Assembly (NCBI GenBank): GCA_018857735.1
Contig: JABMCL010003715.1
Coordinates: 527,501 to 591,500, forward strand
Direction of reading: 5' to 3'
Length of the DNA: 64,000 nt
DNA from: Alviniconcha marisindica
Lineage: Eukaryota; Mollusca; Gastropoda; Provannidae
The notes below the pieces were generated by a model, which was given only the letters and a program-made list of their open reading frames with translations, made no database searches and was not told the origin of the DNA. The first letter of the stretch is position 1, and each line of letters opens with the position of its first letter. The translations under genes and the position numbers were made by a program. Of the stretch, positions 11,863-23,636 are shown in pieces.

Positions 11863-13964
11863 GCAGACAACTCCAGCTTCCCTTGGGTGGGGTTGGCGGG
11901 TATAAAGGTCTTCACCTTCAAGTCAAAGAAGATGGTTCTCCGGCTTCAGGAACCCAGCTCGACGTCCTCGGCAGCAGACGCAGTGGAGAACAGAGATCAT
12001 CGCTCGTAGGTGTCCAAGACCAAGGAGGGAAGCCGAGGAGCTCCTGGAGCAGCAAACTGCCCTGGGCATGGACGCTGACATGGTCATCTTAGCAGCAAGT
12101 CGGCAAGTGGGGGCGATGGAGGGTTGCATTGGGAGCACTTCCGACACGAGAATGTGATGGCACAAGGTAGTCTGTAATCCCCTAAAGCCTCTTTTATAAC
12201 ATTCTATGATGGCACAGTTCTGTCCACTTTTACATTCTCTCTTACCCCCCCCCCCCCCCCCCCCCCAAAGCTGGTCTACTGAAGATTCCCATGCCAGTAC
12301 TTTTAGTTGAGCTGAAAAGGCCAGTGACCAACAACAGGGATCTTCAAGGCCTGATAACCCAAACATAATATGATGAATGCAACTGTGAACATCTGGTAAT
12401 GCTACTGCCAACAGTGACATGCAAGTCTACTGATTCATACACTACAAAAGAGCCATCAGTCGTCACATTTTACTCAGATATACATTCCTTTCTCCATCAG
12501 ACTTCCATAGCACCACCCTTGGCTTCAATGTCACTTATTTTTACAACACCCTTAAAAACAGGGCAAATGCTCACATGACTCACATCCAAAACAGAAAACT
12601 GACCTCTTTCTCTCTCCCCCTCTTTACCGTGAAACAGTTCACAAACCACAGTCAGTGAGTCTCAAAATTGGTAGGAACAGGCAAAGTTTCAGGAACATTG
12701 TAATGGGTCCAGGGGCAACAACCCCGGTGGGGTCAGGGAATGAAGCCCCCTGACGAAGGACATTCTTCACAAATCCATTACTGAAAAACAACAACTGCCC
12801 AACTCAAATACACTGTTGTACATTTCTCCCCTCTCCTTTCTAAACTTTGAAAGAATTCTGTCTGCTGATGGAAAAATCTAATGTTTGGTTTCTAAGACTT
12901 CACTTCACATTGGAGGAAAACACTGATGCTTTGATTTTTCCTGAGACAGAAATGAAGAAATTGCCTTTTTTACATATACACTTAATAGTCATTCTTACCT
13001 TACTGAGAACTCATTCAAATAGTCAAAAGTATTATGTCCATGATTCTGTCCCATATAATTTGTAACAATAACACAAAATCTGAACTCCGCTGGATAGAAA
13101 CTGGTTTTCAGAGTCAATGTAAATTCTAGTTTTATCTTTGTGCTGCCACTATGACCGACAAGAACAAGCGAGAAAAAAGTCACTGCATGGTATAAAAATG
13201 TCTGTTTCTCCTTCATACCACCTGGCAAAGTTCTCAGGTCAACAAAACTGTTCAAGAAACAGCAAACTTTTGCCATCTGAAAATGTGTCGGCTTTTCCCA
13301 CTTACACATGAACAGGACTATGCTGTGCATGAATTTGTAATACAACTATACAAAATCTACAGCAGATGAGACAAAGCTGTACTGGGGATGTGTACGCTCT
13401 GCAGTTTCACCCTTCAGTTCCTTAATATAGTTGTGACCTGTAAATAGTCATGCTCCCATAGCAAGCTTGACATTTACTGTGCCTCAGTATAAAGTGTATC
13501 ACGATGCTGTCAAGGCTTGCCAACACTGATCATTTACACAGACCTGCATGTTTTTATGTAACTTGTAAGCACAATTTAAAAAAAAAATTGGAGGGAGAAA
13601 TTGCTAAAATGAAAGAAAGCAAAATGGTGTTGTTTTTTTAAACACCTGAATCAAAAATGCCTGCCATACAACGCCAGTATCCCTCTGGTGCAGAATTAAG
13701 GCTACAATTCAAAGCACACTACAGAAGTAAATACATAAATATTGGTTGATATCTACTGCCATTACACCCATTCTCATCTTACAGAGCACTAATTCGAACA
13801 GTCACACCAGAATAAACATACAAAGAACTCAAATACAGTTTTTAAGAGAGGAAGTTCAATGACCGTTTCAAGACATATGACCGTTTCAAGACATTTCTGA
13901 CTTTAGGCACATCAAAGTAGCCAAACCAATTAACATGTATCACTTAACACACACAAAACATGGT

Positions 13965-14009
<45 letters not shown>

Positions 14010-15600
14010 TGGAGAGAGTGGGAGAGAAAAGAAAAAATATGATGGTATGCATCAGAAGGTTGTCAGGTTTGACTTATCTGGAAATATAGTCCACATGTGT
14101 TCATGCAATATACAATAAATCAACAAAAGTGAGACCAAAAACAAAAGTGCAAAACCAATTTGACAAGCAAAACTAAGCGTCGGAGGAGAACCTGTTTACA
14201 ATCAAGCATTTAAGAATGTAAAAAAATTACAATACCACACAAGATAGCACAATCTGAACTGAACTGAAAAACACACCCCACACAAGCAAATACAATTCTG
14301 TACACACACACACATCAACAGTATACCCAAAGCAAAAAAAGGAAAATGTACACAATTATTCCCTCTTTCTCTCTCTGAAGTGGAATTCCTTTGTCTGAAA
14401 ACACACCCAAGCACAAAATGAATAATGGTGCTGAATATAATGTAAATTGTATATGATACTGAGCTGATGTAAATTATGTCAGATGTCACGTATAAAATGT
14501 ACCTTTGAGGCCACACACACATACATATACACCTCCAACTTGGTTGGCATAGTCCATGGATACTGATTCAGTTTGTCCTCTAACTAAAATGACTAGTCAA
14601 AAAAAGGGGGCATGTGTCTATGTCCAATTTTCAATTCCTCACTGACCAGAAATTCTGTTATTAAATCATTGAGCATTCCCTAAACACCTCTTAGCACTAA
14701 TGAATATAGCTACCTTTTCTGTTGATCATAATCAAGAACCTGGGTGAAAACTGGCAGAATGAAATGGGTATGGGTATTTTTATGTGTTACCAGTCTCACA
14801 CACTGAGCCAACTCACAATCAAAAGACAAATTCTCAACACAACTTTCATATTCACTTTTGTGCACACATACACACTTACAAAGAGCATTGTATACACTAT
14901 AAAGACACCAAGCAATACCAGTGGGAAAAAGGCCTCTATTAATTTATCCAGATTGGAAAATGCACTGCTTAGCATCTGGTTTGTTGTTTAAAACTTGGCG
15001 ATTTGGAGTGATATGGTTAGCAAGCAGTTGATACAATCTATCCTGTTCCTGCCTTCTCTTCATCAGCTTGGCCTGATATTGTCATGCCAACATTCTTCCA
15101 AGCACTGGACATAACTCAACCATAAACAGGTAAGCGGATTAGCTCTCCATCTCCTTTTTCATTGTTTTTCACCATTTAATTGTTGTTCAAGTGTTGTTTT
15201 GTAGCTTCGTAAAGGGGATTACCCTAAAAATGTGCACATTGTGTTTTGTCCTAATATACAGCGTTCTTCTGATCCTTTTATGTGTCTGGATCTTAAAACG
15301 ATAGATGTTCATGGCTCTGTTCCCATCATCGGGGATGAAGACAGGTCACTGTTACTCCCAAGACTCTGTCCTCAGCACAACAGATTATATATATAATATA
15401 TATAACCACCAAATAAATGGCCACCAATAAATAATGAGGCTAGTCCTTTCAACCCCTGTGTTCCTGTGGCCTGGGAAACCAGACAGTGAAACATCCCGCA
15501 GCTATGGCCGCTACAACATGCTGAGGAAGACTGCTGGCCAGTAGAGACCCCCCCCCCCCCTTCCCCATGAAGACCAAGCTCTGGGGCCCCTCATCAGGAA
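11517..15600. other. Gene-free AT-rich stretch with poly-G/poly-C tracts and a GA microsatellite
   Basis: A 29-base G run (11833-11861), a 22-base C run (12245-12266), (GA)n at about 13970-14004, and a short duplication of TGACCGTTTCAAGACAT at about 13859-13895. No supported exon. Confidence 0.6.
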
Positions 15601-15602
15601 CT

Positions 15603-16012
15603 GGTAAGGACAGCTTGATTTACCAGGCAGAAGGGACTGTCCTTGTGATCATCCAAGGACAAGGAGGCTCTGTTGTCTGAAATTTTAGTGTATGCCTTAA
15701 GGTTCCCCACTTAGTTTGACAAACTGGCGAGGACAGCTCATTTACCAAGCAGAAGGGACTGTCCTTATGATTAGTGAACGACAAGGAGGAGGAGGCTCTG
15801 CTGATGTGAAACTTTAGGGTATGCCGTAAGGTTCCCCACTTAGCTTGATGAAAGAAAAGAGCACAATGTTCAGGCCATCAGCAGGAACACCAAGGCCAGG
15901 ACAGCTTGACTGACCAAGCAGATGGTCCTTGTGATCAGTGAATCACAAGGAGGAGGCTCTGTTGATGTTCAGTGTATGCCTTAAGGTTTCTCACTTAGTT
16001 TGATGAAAGAGC
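15603..16012. repeat. Three diverged copies of a ~120-bp tandem repeat
   Basis: Units at about 15603-15720, 15727-15848 and 15895-16012 share GGACAGCTTGATTTACCA, AGGGACTGTCCTT, GACAAGGAGGAGGCTCTG and GTATGCCTTAAGGTTCCCCA, with small indels between units. Confidence 0.85.
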
Positions 16013-16511
16013 GCACTGTTTAGGGGACTCATTCACAATAGGAAATGATAACTTGCATCATTTTTTCTTTCTTTGGACCTTGGAAAATCAGTCACACCAA
16101 TTTGTGTGGACACTGTAAAACTTGAGGTTGCCACCATGTGGTTTCCAAAGATCTTACCCAAGAGTTAAAAACAAACAAAAACATGATTTTTTTTTCTCTA
16201 TCATCTATTTTCAGGCAGTTTTTGTTTGTTTTTTTACAAAATCTTTTAACGTTTTTTCTTTCATTTTTTAACTGCCAGAGGAAAGAATGTGAAACACTCG
16301 ATTTTACTGCAGTCTTGTCTAATTACTGTCTTAGGCCAAGAGAAGATGACTGCTTTCTTTACCTAATCATTTGTCAACCAACAAATTTCTGAACTACATA
16401 ATTTTCCGGTTCATCCATCCAGTACTATACTGCATGTGACTAAGAAAGATCATAATAGCTTTCTGAAGATCTGGAACGTTTCAACTTGTGTGTATCATTT
16501 CCTTTTTAAAA

Positions 16512-19500
16512 TTTTATTTACAAAAGTGTATTCAGCAATTTACAATAAGAGTTAATTTGAGCCTTAATTTGCTTCCAGACAAATGTGCACTTCTGTTAAC
16601 AAAACGAATCATCTAATGAACACACATTATGACAAGCAAGGCATGTCAGATCTGCACGCACTCCTTGCTCATTTCCACAGAATTTTTAGGACTCTCGGAG
16701 TGTGTGTGTATGTGTCCTGGAGAGGGTTGTAATAGTGCTGGAATGCCCCCCCCCCCCTCAACCATCCACAAACCCTAACATTTCCTATTCCCCTGCATTT
16801 TTTCAAGCCGTAACAGACACATAAAAAACTGCATACAAAATCACAGCACACACAAAACAAAAAGCCACACACTTATTTTATCATTATCAAGTAGGTCATA
16901 TTCGCACACGCATACACACACAAACTCAGTCCATTCACTTTGCAGGCCTCTTGTTTCATAAACCAAAAATGTGTGACAAACTGGAGAGAACAGTTCCTGG
17001 GGAACATGACACATCTGCAAACAATGCTATTTACATACATGGATAATACACATATCATACATTATATACATGCACAGAGCTTAACACTGGCATCCACAAC
17101 AGCACACTACTTGGCGACACGAAATGAGTGAGGATCAGCACTGTTGACTACCAGTACCTTTGACATAAGTTTATGAAGAGCAGTGTTGCTGAATATCTAC
17201 ATTTAAGTTGTAACACATTTATTTTACTTAAAAAAAAATTCTTATCCATTTTTCTATCTCAAAAAAGCAACAGTTTACAAGTAAAACTTCAGCTGTTCAC
17301 CATCCTTTGTAGGTCAACTTTAGAAAATCAAAATATTAAATAAAAGCTTGTTCTTCTGAACTAAAAGAGAAATGCATTTTTTTTTCAAATTCGACATACA
17401 TTTTTTGTATACATGTATATATTGTTACATACTTATGAAATCTATCAGTATATTTAGTCAAAACATATGAAAGCCATGCCATGTTTCTCTTCTTTTTTCT
17501 TCTCTTTATTTTGCACCGTCTCTTTTGAGGACCACTTCTGGAACTCATCAAGCCACTAAAGATTATCTCCCCTGTGCTACAATCTGATAACCTCCACTGC
17601 TCAAGATTCTAAGCCATTTCAACTATCACAATAATTATAAAGATTGTAGAGGGCTATTTTACTTATCAATAAAAAGTTTGATTCATAAAAAAGACAAAAA
17701 AGAAGAAGTTTCATCCAAGCTACATTTAATATCTGGTTAATATGGTACTGATATCTGAAAATTTACCCCCCCCCCCCCCCCCCCCAAAAAAATAATAATT
17801 CATCTGGTGTGTGTGGATATGCACAGCAATATAACTACTGTGAACACCCATTCATCAGGCATAATAACACTTCGCTATAATAGTATAAATCTTTACACAG
17901 TAAAAGCAGATCAAATCTGCTTATCATTAACAATGAAACAATGAGGCATGATTAAAGTACAATCAGGAAAACAGTGTGTTGGCAAACAAAAACAAAAACA
18001 CCACTCCATGTCTTTCCAACAGTAACAATACAGTTACACCCTCCAGGTTAGTTCATCATATTCTTAGCTTGACAAGTACAGCAAACAAAAAGTAAATTCC
18101 CAAGCTCGCAAACAAAACATCCCACAAATATGTTTCATGAACCAGTAAAGCTCAATAAATGCATTTCCCCCCATTCTAGATTCTTCAAAAGGCTATTATA
18201 TAGTGCAACTAATGTTTCAAACCAATTATGCAATACCACCAACCAGTTTTGTTTTTGTATAAAATACATCAGTTCTGTAAACAGTATGGATATACTGTAC
18301 ACATTCAAGACCATGCTGTACTCTCTAAGGACATTTTTCTCTCACAAAGGCCCTCCATTCAAACGTAGAAACTTGATTTGTCAAACTAAGACAATGGTAC
18401 TTTACATTTCATTTTGATCAGCAATCAAATTTTAACAGGGTGAAAAAACAGGGGTTGGGTGGGGGAATCCTGTGCTTAAAATCTTGTAACTGCCCAAGTC
18501 TTTTAAAGCTGTCCCCCCCCCCCCCACACCCCCCCAAAACCCCAAACACACCAACAAACAGACAGACAAAACATTCCTTTCCCCAAGGTAACATGTTTAC
18601 AAAATGTTTAACGATCTGAAAGCAAATACCAACACCCGTCAAGATTCTGTATCACAGAAAATGGACCTATGTGGATGCGCGTAAGCAGGTTTACATGTGT
18701 GTGTGTGTAAACAACATAATTATGTGTGGGTGCATGCATGCGCACGTGCCTTGTGTGGTGTGCTTTGTGTGTGTGTGTGTGTATCTGTGTACGTGTCATT
18801 GTGTGTCTGCATTCAAGTGTACATGTGGATGTTCTGATTTTAAACAGAATAGCACCTTGTCAGCACAACAGAAGCGAATCATCTGGTGTCGAGTCTTTGT
18901 TACAAAGGGAGAGAGGGGAAAACTGCCTGCTGCAAGCTGGGGGGATGATGAAAAGCAACAACAGGGAAACAGGAAAGATTAATTAGTACACTGTGGGCAC
19001 ACAAAAAAAGAAATGAAAAAAAAAAGAAAAAAAGCTTACTTTAAATACATATATTATACACCATTTGTATTTTTACATTCAACAGAAAAAGAAAAGGAAA
19101 AACAGGGGAATAAAAAAAGTTAAGATAAACTAATTTGTTAACTGAATGAGGAATCCCCCCAATTTGTTAATTGAAGGAGGATCCCCCCCCCCCCAAAGAA
19201 TTATACCTTTTTGTTTGTCACAATTTGTCATTCTTGTCTGCTCACCTCATTCACCCCTTCCTAATCATCTCCCCTATCACCAACACCACCTTTCTCCTTT
19301 GATATCTACATTTCTCAACCCCGATAACTGTCTGCTAAATTCCTTTTTTGATTGGTGTACAGGGCGAACTGAGCGCCGTTTTGGGTGGGTGTACTTGAAC
19401 ACTTCACGACACAGTTTCTGATGCTAGCAACAGTACCAAAGATGGTTCAAACACCGATGAAGAGCTGGTGAGTGACGTTCGGAAGAACTCGGCACATCCC

Positions 19501-21048
19501 TCTCTGCTCAGAGCACGAAATAAACTCTTGACAACTAAACCGTGATGCAGCTCAGTCAGTTAAGACACACCATGCGCAGCCCACCCCTGACTCAAGATGG
19601 GTGGGGGTAGGTAGTCAGGGTGGGGAGGACAAAATCATGTAAAAAAAAAAAAAAAAAGCAAAAAAAGCAAAACATTTAAATAAATAACACGCACACACAC
19701 ACACACTAAAAACAAGGCACCACGCAACATAGAAGCAGGCAATTTTGGGGTCAGAAATCACAAAAACTAAGCACTGAATGTCACACATCTGAGGTCATTA
19801 CCTGTGGGAAACTTCACATTAAAAAAAAAAAAAAAAGGTGTGAAAGTCCAGGTTTTGAGGCCTTCTTCGAGTTGTGATTTTTTCTCTTGTTCCGTGGAAG
19901 AGCAGAGCAGTGTACGCGCCATGTCAGAACTCTTTTAACAGTCAAAATAACATCCATGTTATTTCTATTTTTTTACAGGTGCAGAGGACAAAAATCCATC
20001 CATCAAAGCGTTTGTGTTCACGGGAGCGATGACACTCTTTACCCGACACAGCAAAATGCGGTCCTGAAAGAGTCTGGACCATTATGACTTAAGCCCACCT
20101 CCAGGCAGACCTCTGCAGCAAACCTGGGTTGTAGTTTCCAAAGCTGCAGCGAACAGCGCAAACTCACAACATCATTCTCAAAAGCATGCGCAAGTTTCAG
20201 TCCAGTTTTCGTTTCGCTTTCCCTTTTGCTGTTGTCTTCTTTTGAACGAGTCTTCATATATTTATATAATATAATAATATAGACATATTCTCACACTCCA
20301 AATGTCTCTCAGTTAAAGACAGGAGCTGGTCTGACAGACCACCGCTCAAGTTCAAAAATGCCCACAACTCCACAGCAAAGATGCCTGAAGTCACAACATA
20401 GATAATATATTAGACAAGCTGGTAGTCCAGCTCAAGTGTTTGGCGTTTCTTTTCTTCTTCTTTTCTCTTCTTTCTTTTCTGCATGATAATAACGCTTTGT
20501 CCCCATCACAAAGAAGGCATTCAGCACAGAATGCAAACAGAAATGTCCACATAGTTTAAACGTTTGGCGTATGTATCCCAAGTCGGTCCGACGACAGTGA
20601 CAGTGCATCGTCTGGGTGCTTGCTGGCAGCTTCTCTCCCCCACCGTTCGCAAGCCAGCGACCTCAATCAGAGTTACCCTACCAGAGCTGGCCATGCTTCA
20701 GCAGGCAGATTAGTCATGCACAGAGCAGCACGAGGATGTGAGAGAGGAATTGTCTCTAAGTTTACTAATCACCAAGCAAGCGCACACACCATGAGCTAGA
20801 TGAAGATATGCTGAGGATGGGGAGTGGGGGTCGGGGGGGGGGGGGGAGGAGAAAGGTGAAACATGGAAGTCGCCTGCACACACAGGCACGCAGTCCGATG
20901 GTATTATGCAGCCGCAGCAGGAGGGGATCCTGCCTCGTCCTTTGTCCTTAGGCACACACAGGTAGGTAGGTGGACCAGCTCCCAGCATCCTCCCATCACC
21001 TCACGGGGAACACAGGTACAGGTACGGGGCTGATGCACGCCTCCCACC
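16512..21048 (-). other. Probable 3' UTR of the large disordered-protein gene (end not fixed)
   Basis: Sequence downstream of the TAG stop on the minus strand is AT-rich, CpG-poor and lacks convincing exons. Scanning by eye, the nearest canonical AATAAA signals on the minus strand are at about 17511-17506, 17223-17218 and 16519-16514, the last in a typical context (TTGTAAATAAAATTTT). If one of these is used, the 3' UTR is 3.5-4.5 kb. The real cleavage site is unknown, and a variant signal closer to the stop is possible. The stretch also carries poly-C runs (17766-17785, 18513-18525), a CA/GT-rich segment (18700-18830), A-runs at 19639-19656 and 19820-19836, and the three ~120-bp repeats just below it. 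Confidence 0.35.
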
Positions 21049-21089
21049 CTAGTCTTGGACTTGGCTGTACACCACCACAGAGTTGGCAG
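21049..21089 (-). CDS. Terminal coding exon with stop codon of the large disordered protein
   Basis: On the minus strand an acceptor (TTTTTATCTATGCAG) is followed by CT, which completes the split codon G|CT (Ala) left by the 3.3-kb exon. The frame then reads A-N-S-V-V-V-Y-S-Q-V-Q-D and stops at TAG (21051-21049). With the two upstream exons the total is 4,464 nt, an exact multiple of three. Too short for ORF-length methods; found by looking for a phase-matched acceptor below the last donor. Conservation of the VVVYSQVQD tail would be the best confirmation. Confidence 0.7.
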
Positions 21090-23636
21090 CTGCATAGATA
21101 AAAACAGGTTTAGTTAGTAATCAGGTTTTAATGTCAGATAAGACAGGTAGGTGGCCTTTAGTAGTGCATGTATACACAGATGCTGACACTGCTTTGATGA
21201 CACCCGAGTATTTACAATACAATACCCACTCAGTACAAATACCTACTGCTGAAGTTTTATTTGCTGTATTTACTGACTACTCTGGCCCTGATGAGAGGCT
21301 ATTGGCACTGTCAGTGTCATTGTTGGAATCGTAGTCTGTAGCTAAAACGCTGGGGCTAAAGCAACACATTTGATGTGCTAAGACTGGCGAGACAATAGCC
21401 CTCTCTCAGGATTACTTCCCTGCTACTATAGTAATCTTCATGACATGACAAACTCCATTACTGAAATCCTCAATGTGGAAGCACAGCAGTTGGAGTGGCA
21501 GGCAATGTCCACTGCACTTTTATGACATTATGTACAGGTGCTGGGAACCAGTTGCACATACTCAGTTCTCACCCACCACTGGATAACCCCAGATTTCTGA
21601 TGAAGAAGAATAACACTGCCAAAGAAACATGGACCACCCATCAGTGGTCAGTGCCCCCAAAACACTATGTTTAGAAACAGCATCCCCAGAAGAAGAAAAA
21701 AACTTTGAAACAATCTGTGCCAGGCCAGTGACCAGGGTAACAGCAGCTTTATTCAGGGACACATCCTCTAGACAAGCCATCTTTTTTAAAATTTACTGTG
21801 TCCTGGAGGGTCCCGGATTTGAACCCTGAACTCAAAGTTCAACACACATACAATGCATGTGGATGCACACAATCAGCATATGACTTTGCAGCACCAGCAA
21901 ACACTGTGCTTGCCATCTCCTCAAGTTCTTTGCTGTGCAAAAGGGGGTTCCATGGACACATTTTAATCAAGACCAGCAGACATTCCAACTGTCTGATCTA
22001 AACTGAGGGATAAAACCACTGATGGCAGACATTCAGCCTCATTGAAACCCTCCGCTAGTCTTGAAACCCCACAGTTCAAATACATACCGTTTTTACTCTG
22101 CCTCTCAATTTTCCTCCACTCTGAAACAAAACGAGTCAAAAAAGAAATTAGGTGAGTGAAAACTTAGATAAATAACAATAAAACAAATGATTAAGTATGT
22201 ACCTTGTTTAACAAATTAAACATAGTAAAAAACCTCTTGGACACTTTCAAGAGACCATCCCTCTTCAATTAAATTTAAAGCCACAATCCAGTTGAACTTG
22301 AAGCAATACTTACTTGACTTTTGAGGTTTCTGGGTAATAAGCATTATTACTACCCCCACCCCAAAACTAATTTTCCTTTGTTTAAATTTGAAGACCAGTT
22401 TTTGCTGACTCATCATGGTCTTTCAGTTTCAGCAAGGGTTCTACCATTGAAACTGCACATGTGTACTGACATAGGCTAGCAAGGCATGCCCACTGCTTCT
22501 ATTTCAAATTCAATGCTGTGAAAATAAGCATAAAGGTTTTCTTTTTGTACTGACAATGAGTGATCAACAGTGATCAATACAGAGCAACTGACGATGTCAC
22601 TGTGTGACACTGTGGCAGAGCAAATTCTTCAACAATGAACTAACAAAACAAAAATTCTGTCACCCAAATCACTGTCAACTGTGCTAAAACTTCATGTTCC
22701 CCAGCACCTACCTAGACCAGCGGGTTCAGTTTTGGAAAAATAAAACAAATGGTTGTTCCAACACCATGAGTGTGCTTTTACGTTTGAGTTTTATTGGCTT
22801 CGGTGATCAGAAGAATCACTCACTTCAAGTAACCCCGATGGCATGTACACAGTCAGGAAAGCCCAGTAAGGCCTCCACAGCGTTGCCTTTGAATTGAAAC
22901 GGTCATAACAGTGGCTGGTCTCATCATTTCAAGGAAGACCTTAAGCGCCTCCTCTTTCTACATCTTTTCTCCAGGTGATGACTGTGGAGTGTGGTGCGGC
23001 ATCTTTGGCTTTGTGCTCCCAAGTAGGGTCTCCGGCTCCTCAATTCAATGCTTCTGGTCTTCTGAGACACAGGCCACTGGTTACAGCTGCTTTGCTTGCC
23101 GGTCTGTCTGCTCTGTCATTTCCACTGCGTCGACTGACTCAAGCACATCCGAGGCAGTATTATATATATATATATATATATTTCCACAGCAGTCTCTGAC
23201 TGACTGAAGGTGGATGCCAAACACTGTGCACAGCATGTCAGTCCAGGCTTCCCCATTCTACTTTTTATTTTTTGCAGTAAGCTCACTGGATCTGTGAGGA
23301 TGATGGTATTTGTTGTCTGACACAGTGACAGTGACCAACCTTGAGACAATCCAGTGGAGACCACGTTTGACTGCTTCAGTGTACTTCAGTTACTTTATTT
23401 TTAAAGACTGAAGGTTTCTTGGACATGTCAAGTTCATAATTAGCAACAGGTGAAAACAAATCCATCTGGTAACTTGACACTTGTACACAAAGGGGTGAAA
23501 GGCTAGAGGGAAGTCTAGTCAAACTCATAAACCAACATTCAATGAATTGTTTCACCTTGTTTAAGTTTACACACCCCCCCACTTCAAAAACAAAGCCAAA
23601 ATCCTCTACCCTAAAACTTTACTTTCAAACACTCAC
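21090..23636 (-). other. Intron between the 3.3-kb exon and the terminal exon
   Basis: Bounded by the donor CTGAAAG|GTGAGTG (23636) and the acceptor TATCTATGCAG (21090). It contains a short (TA)n run at 23160-23180 and no other recognised feature. A donor-like AAAAGTCAA|GTAAGTATT lies near 22315 but I see no matching coding exon beside it. Confidence 0.65.

Noticed and set aside
22216..22416. Possible extra exon with donor near 22315 on the minus strand
   Set aside because: A donor-like site exists, but the three-exon model already closes in frame and no good acceptor precedes an open frame there.
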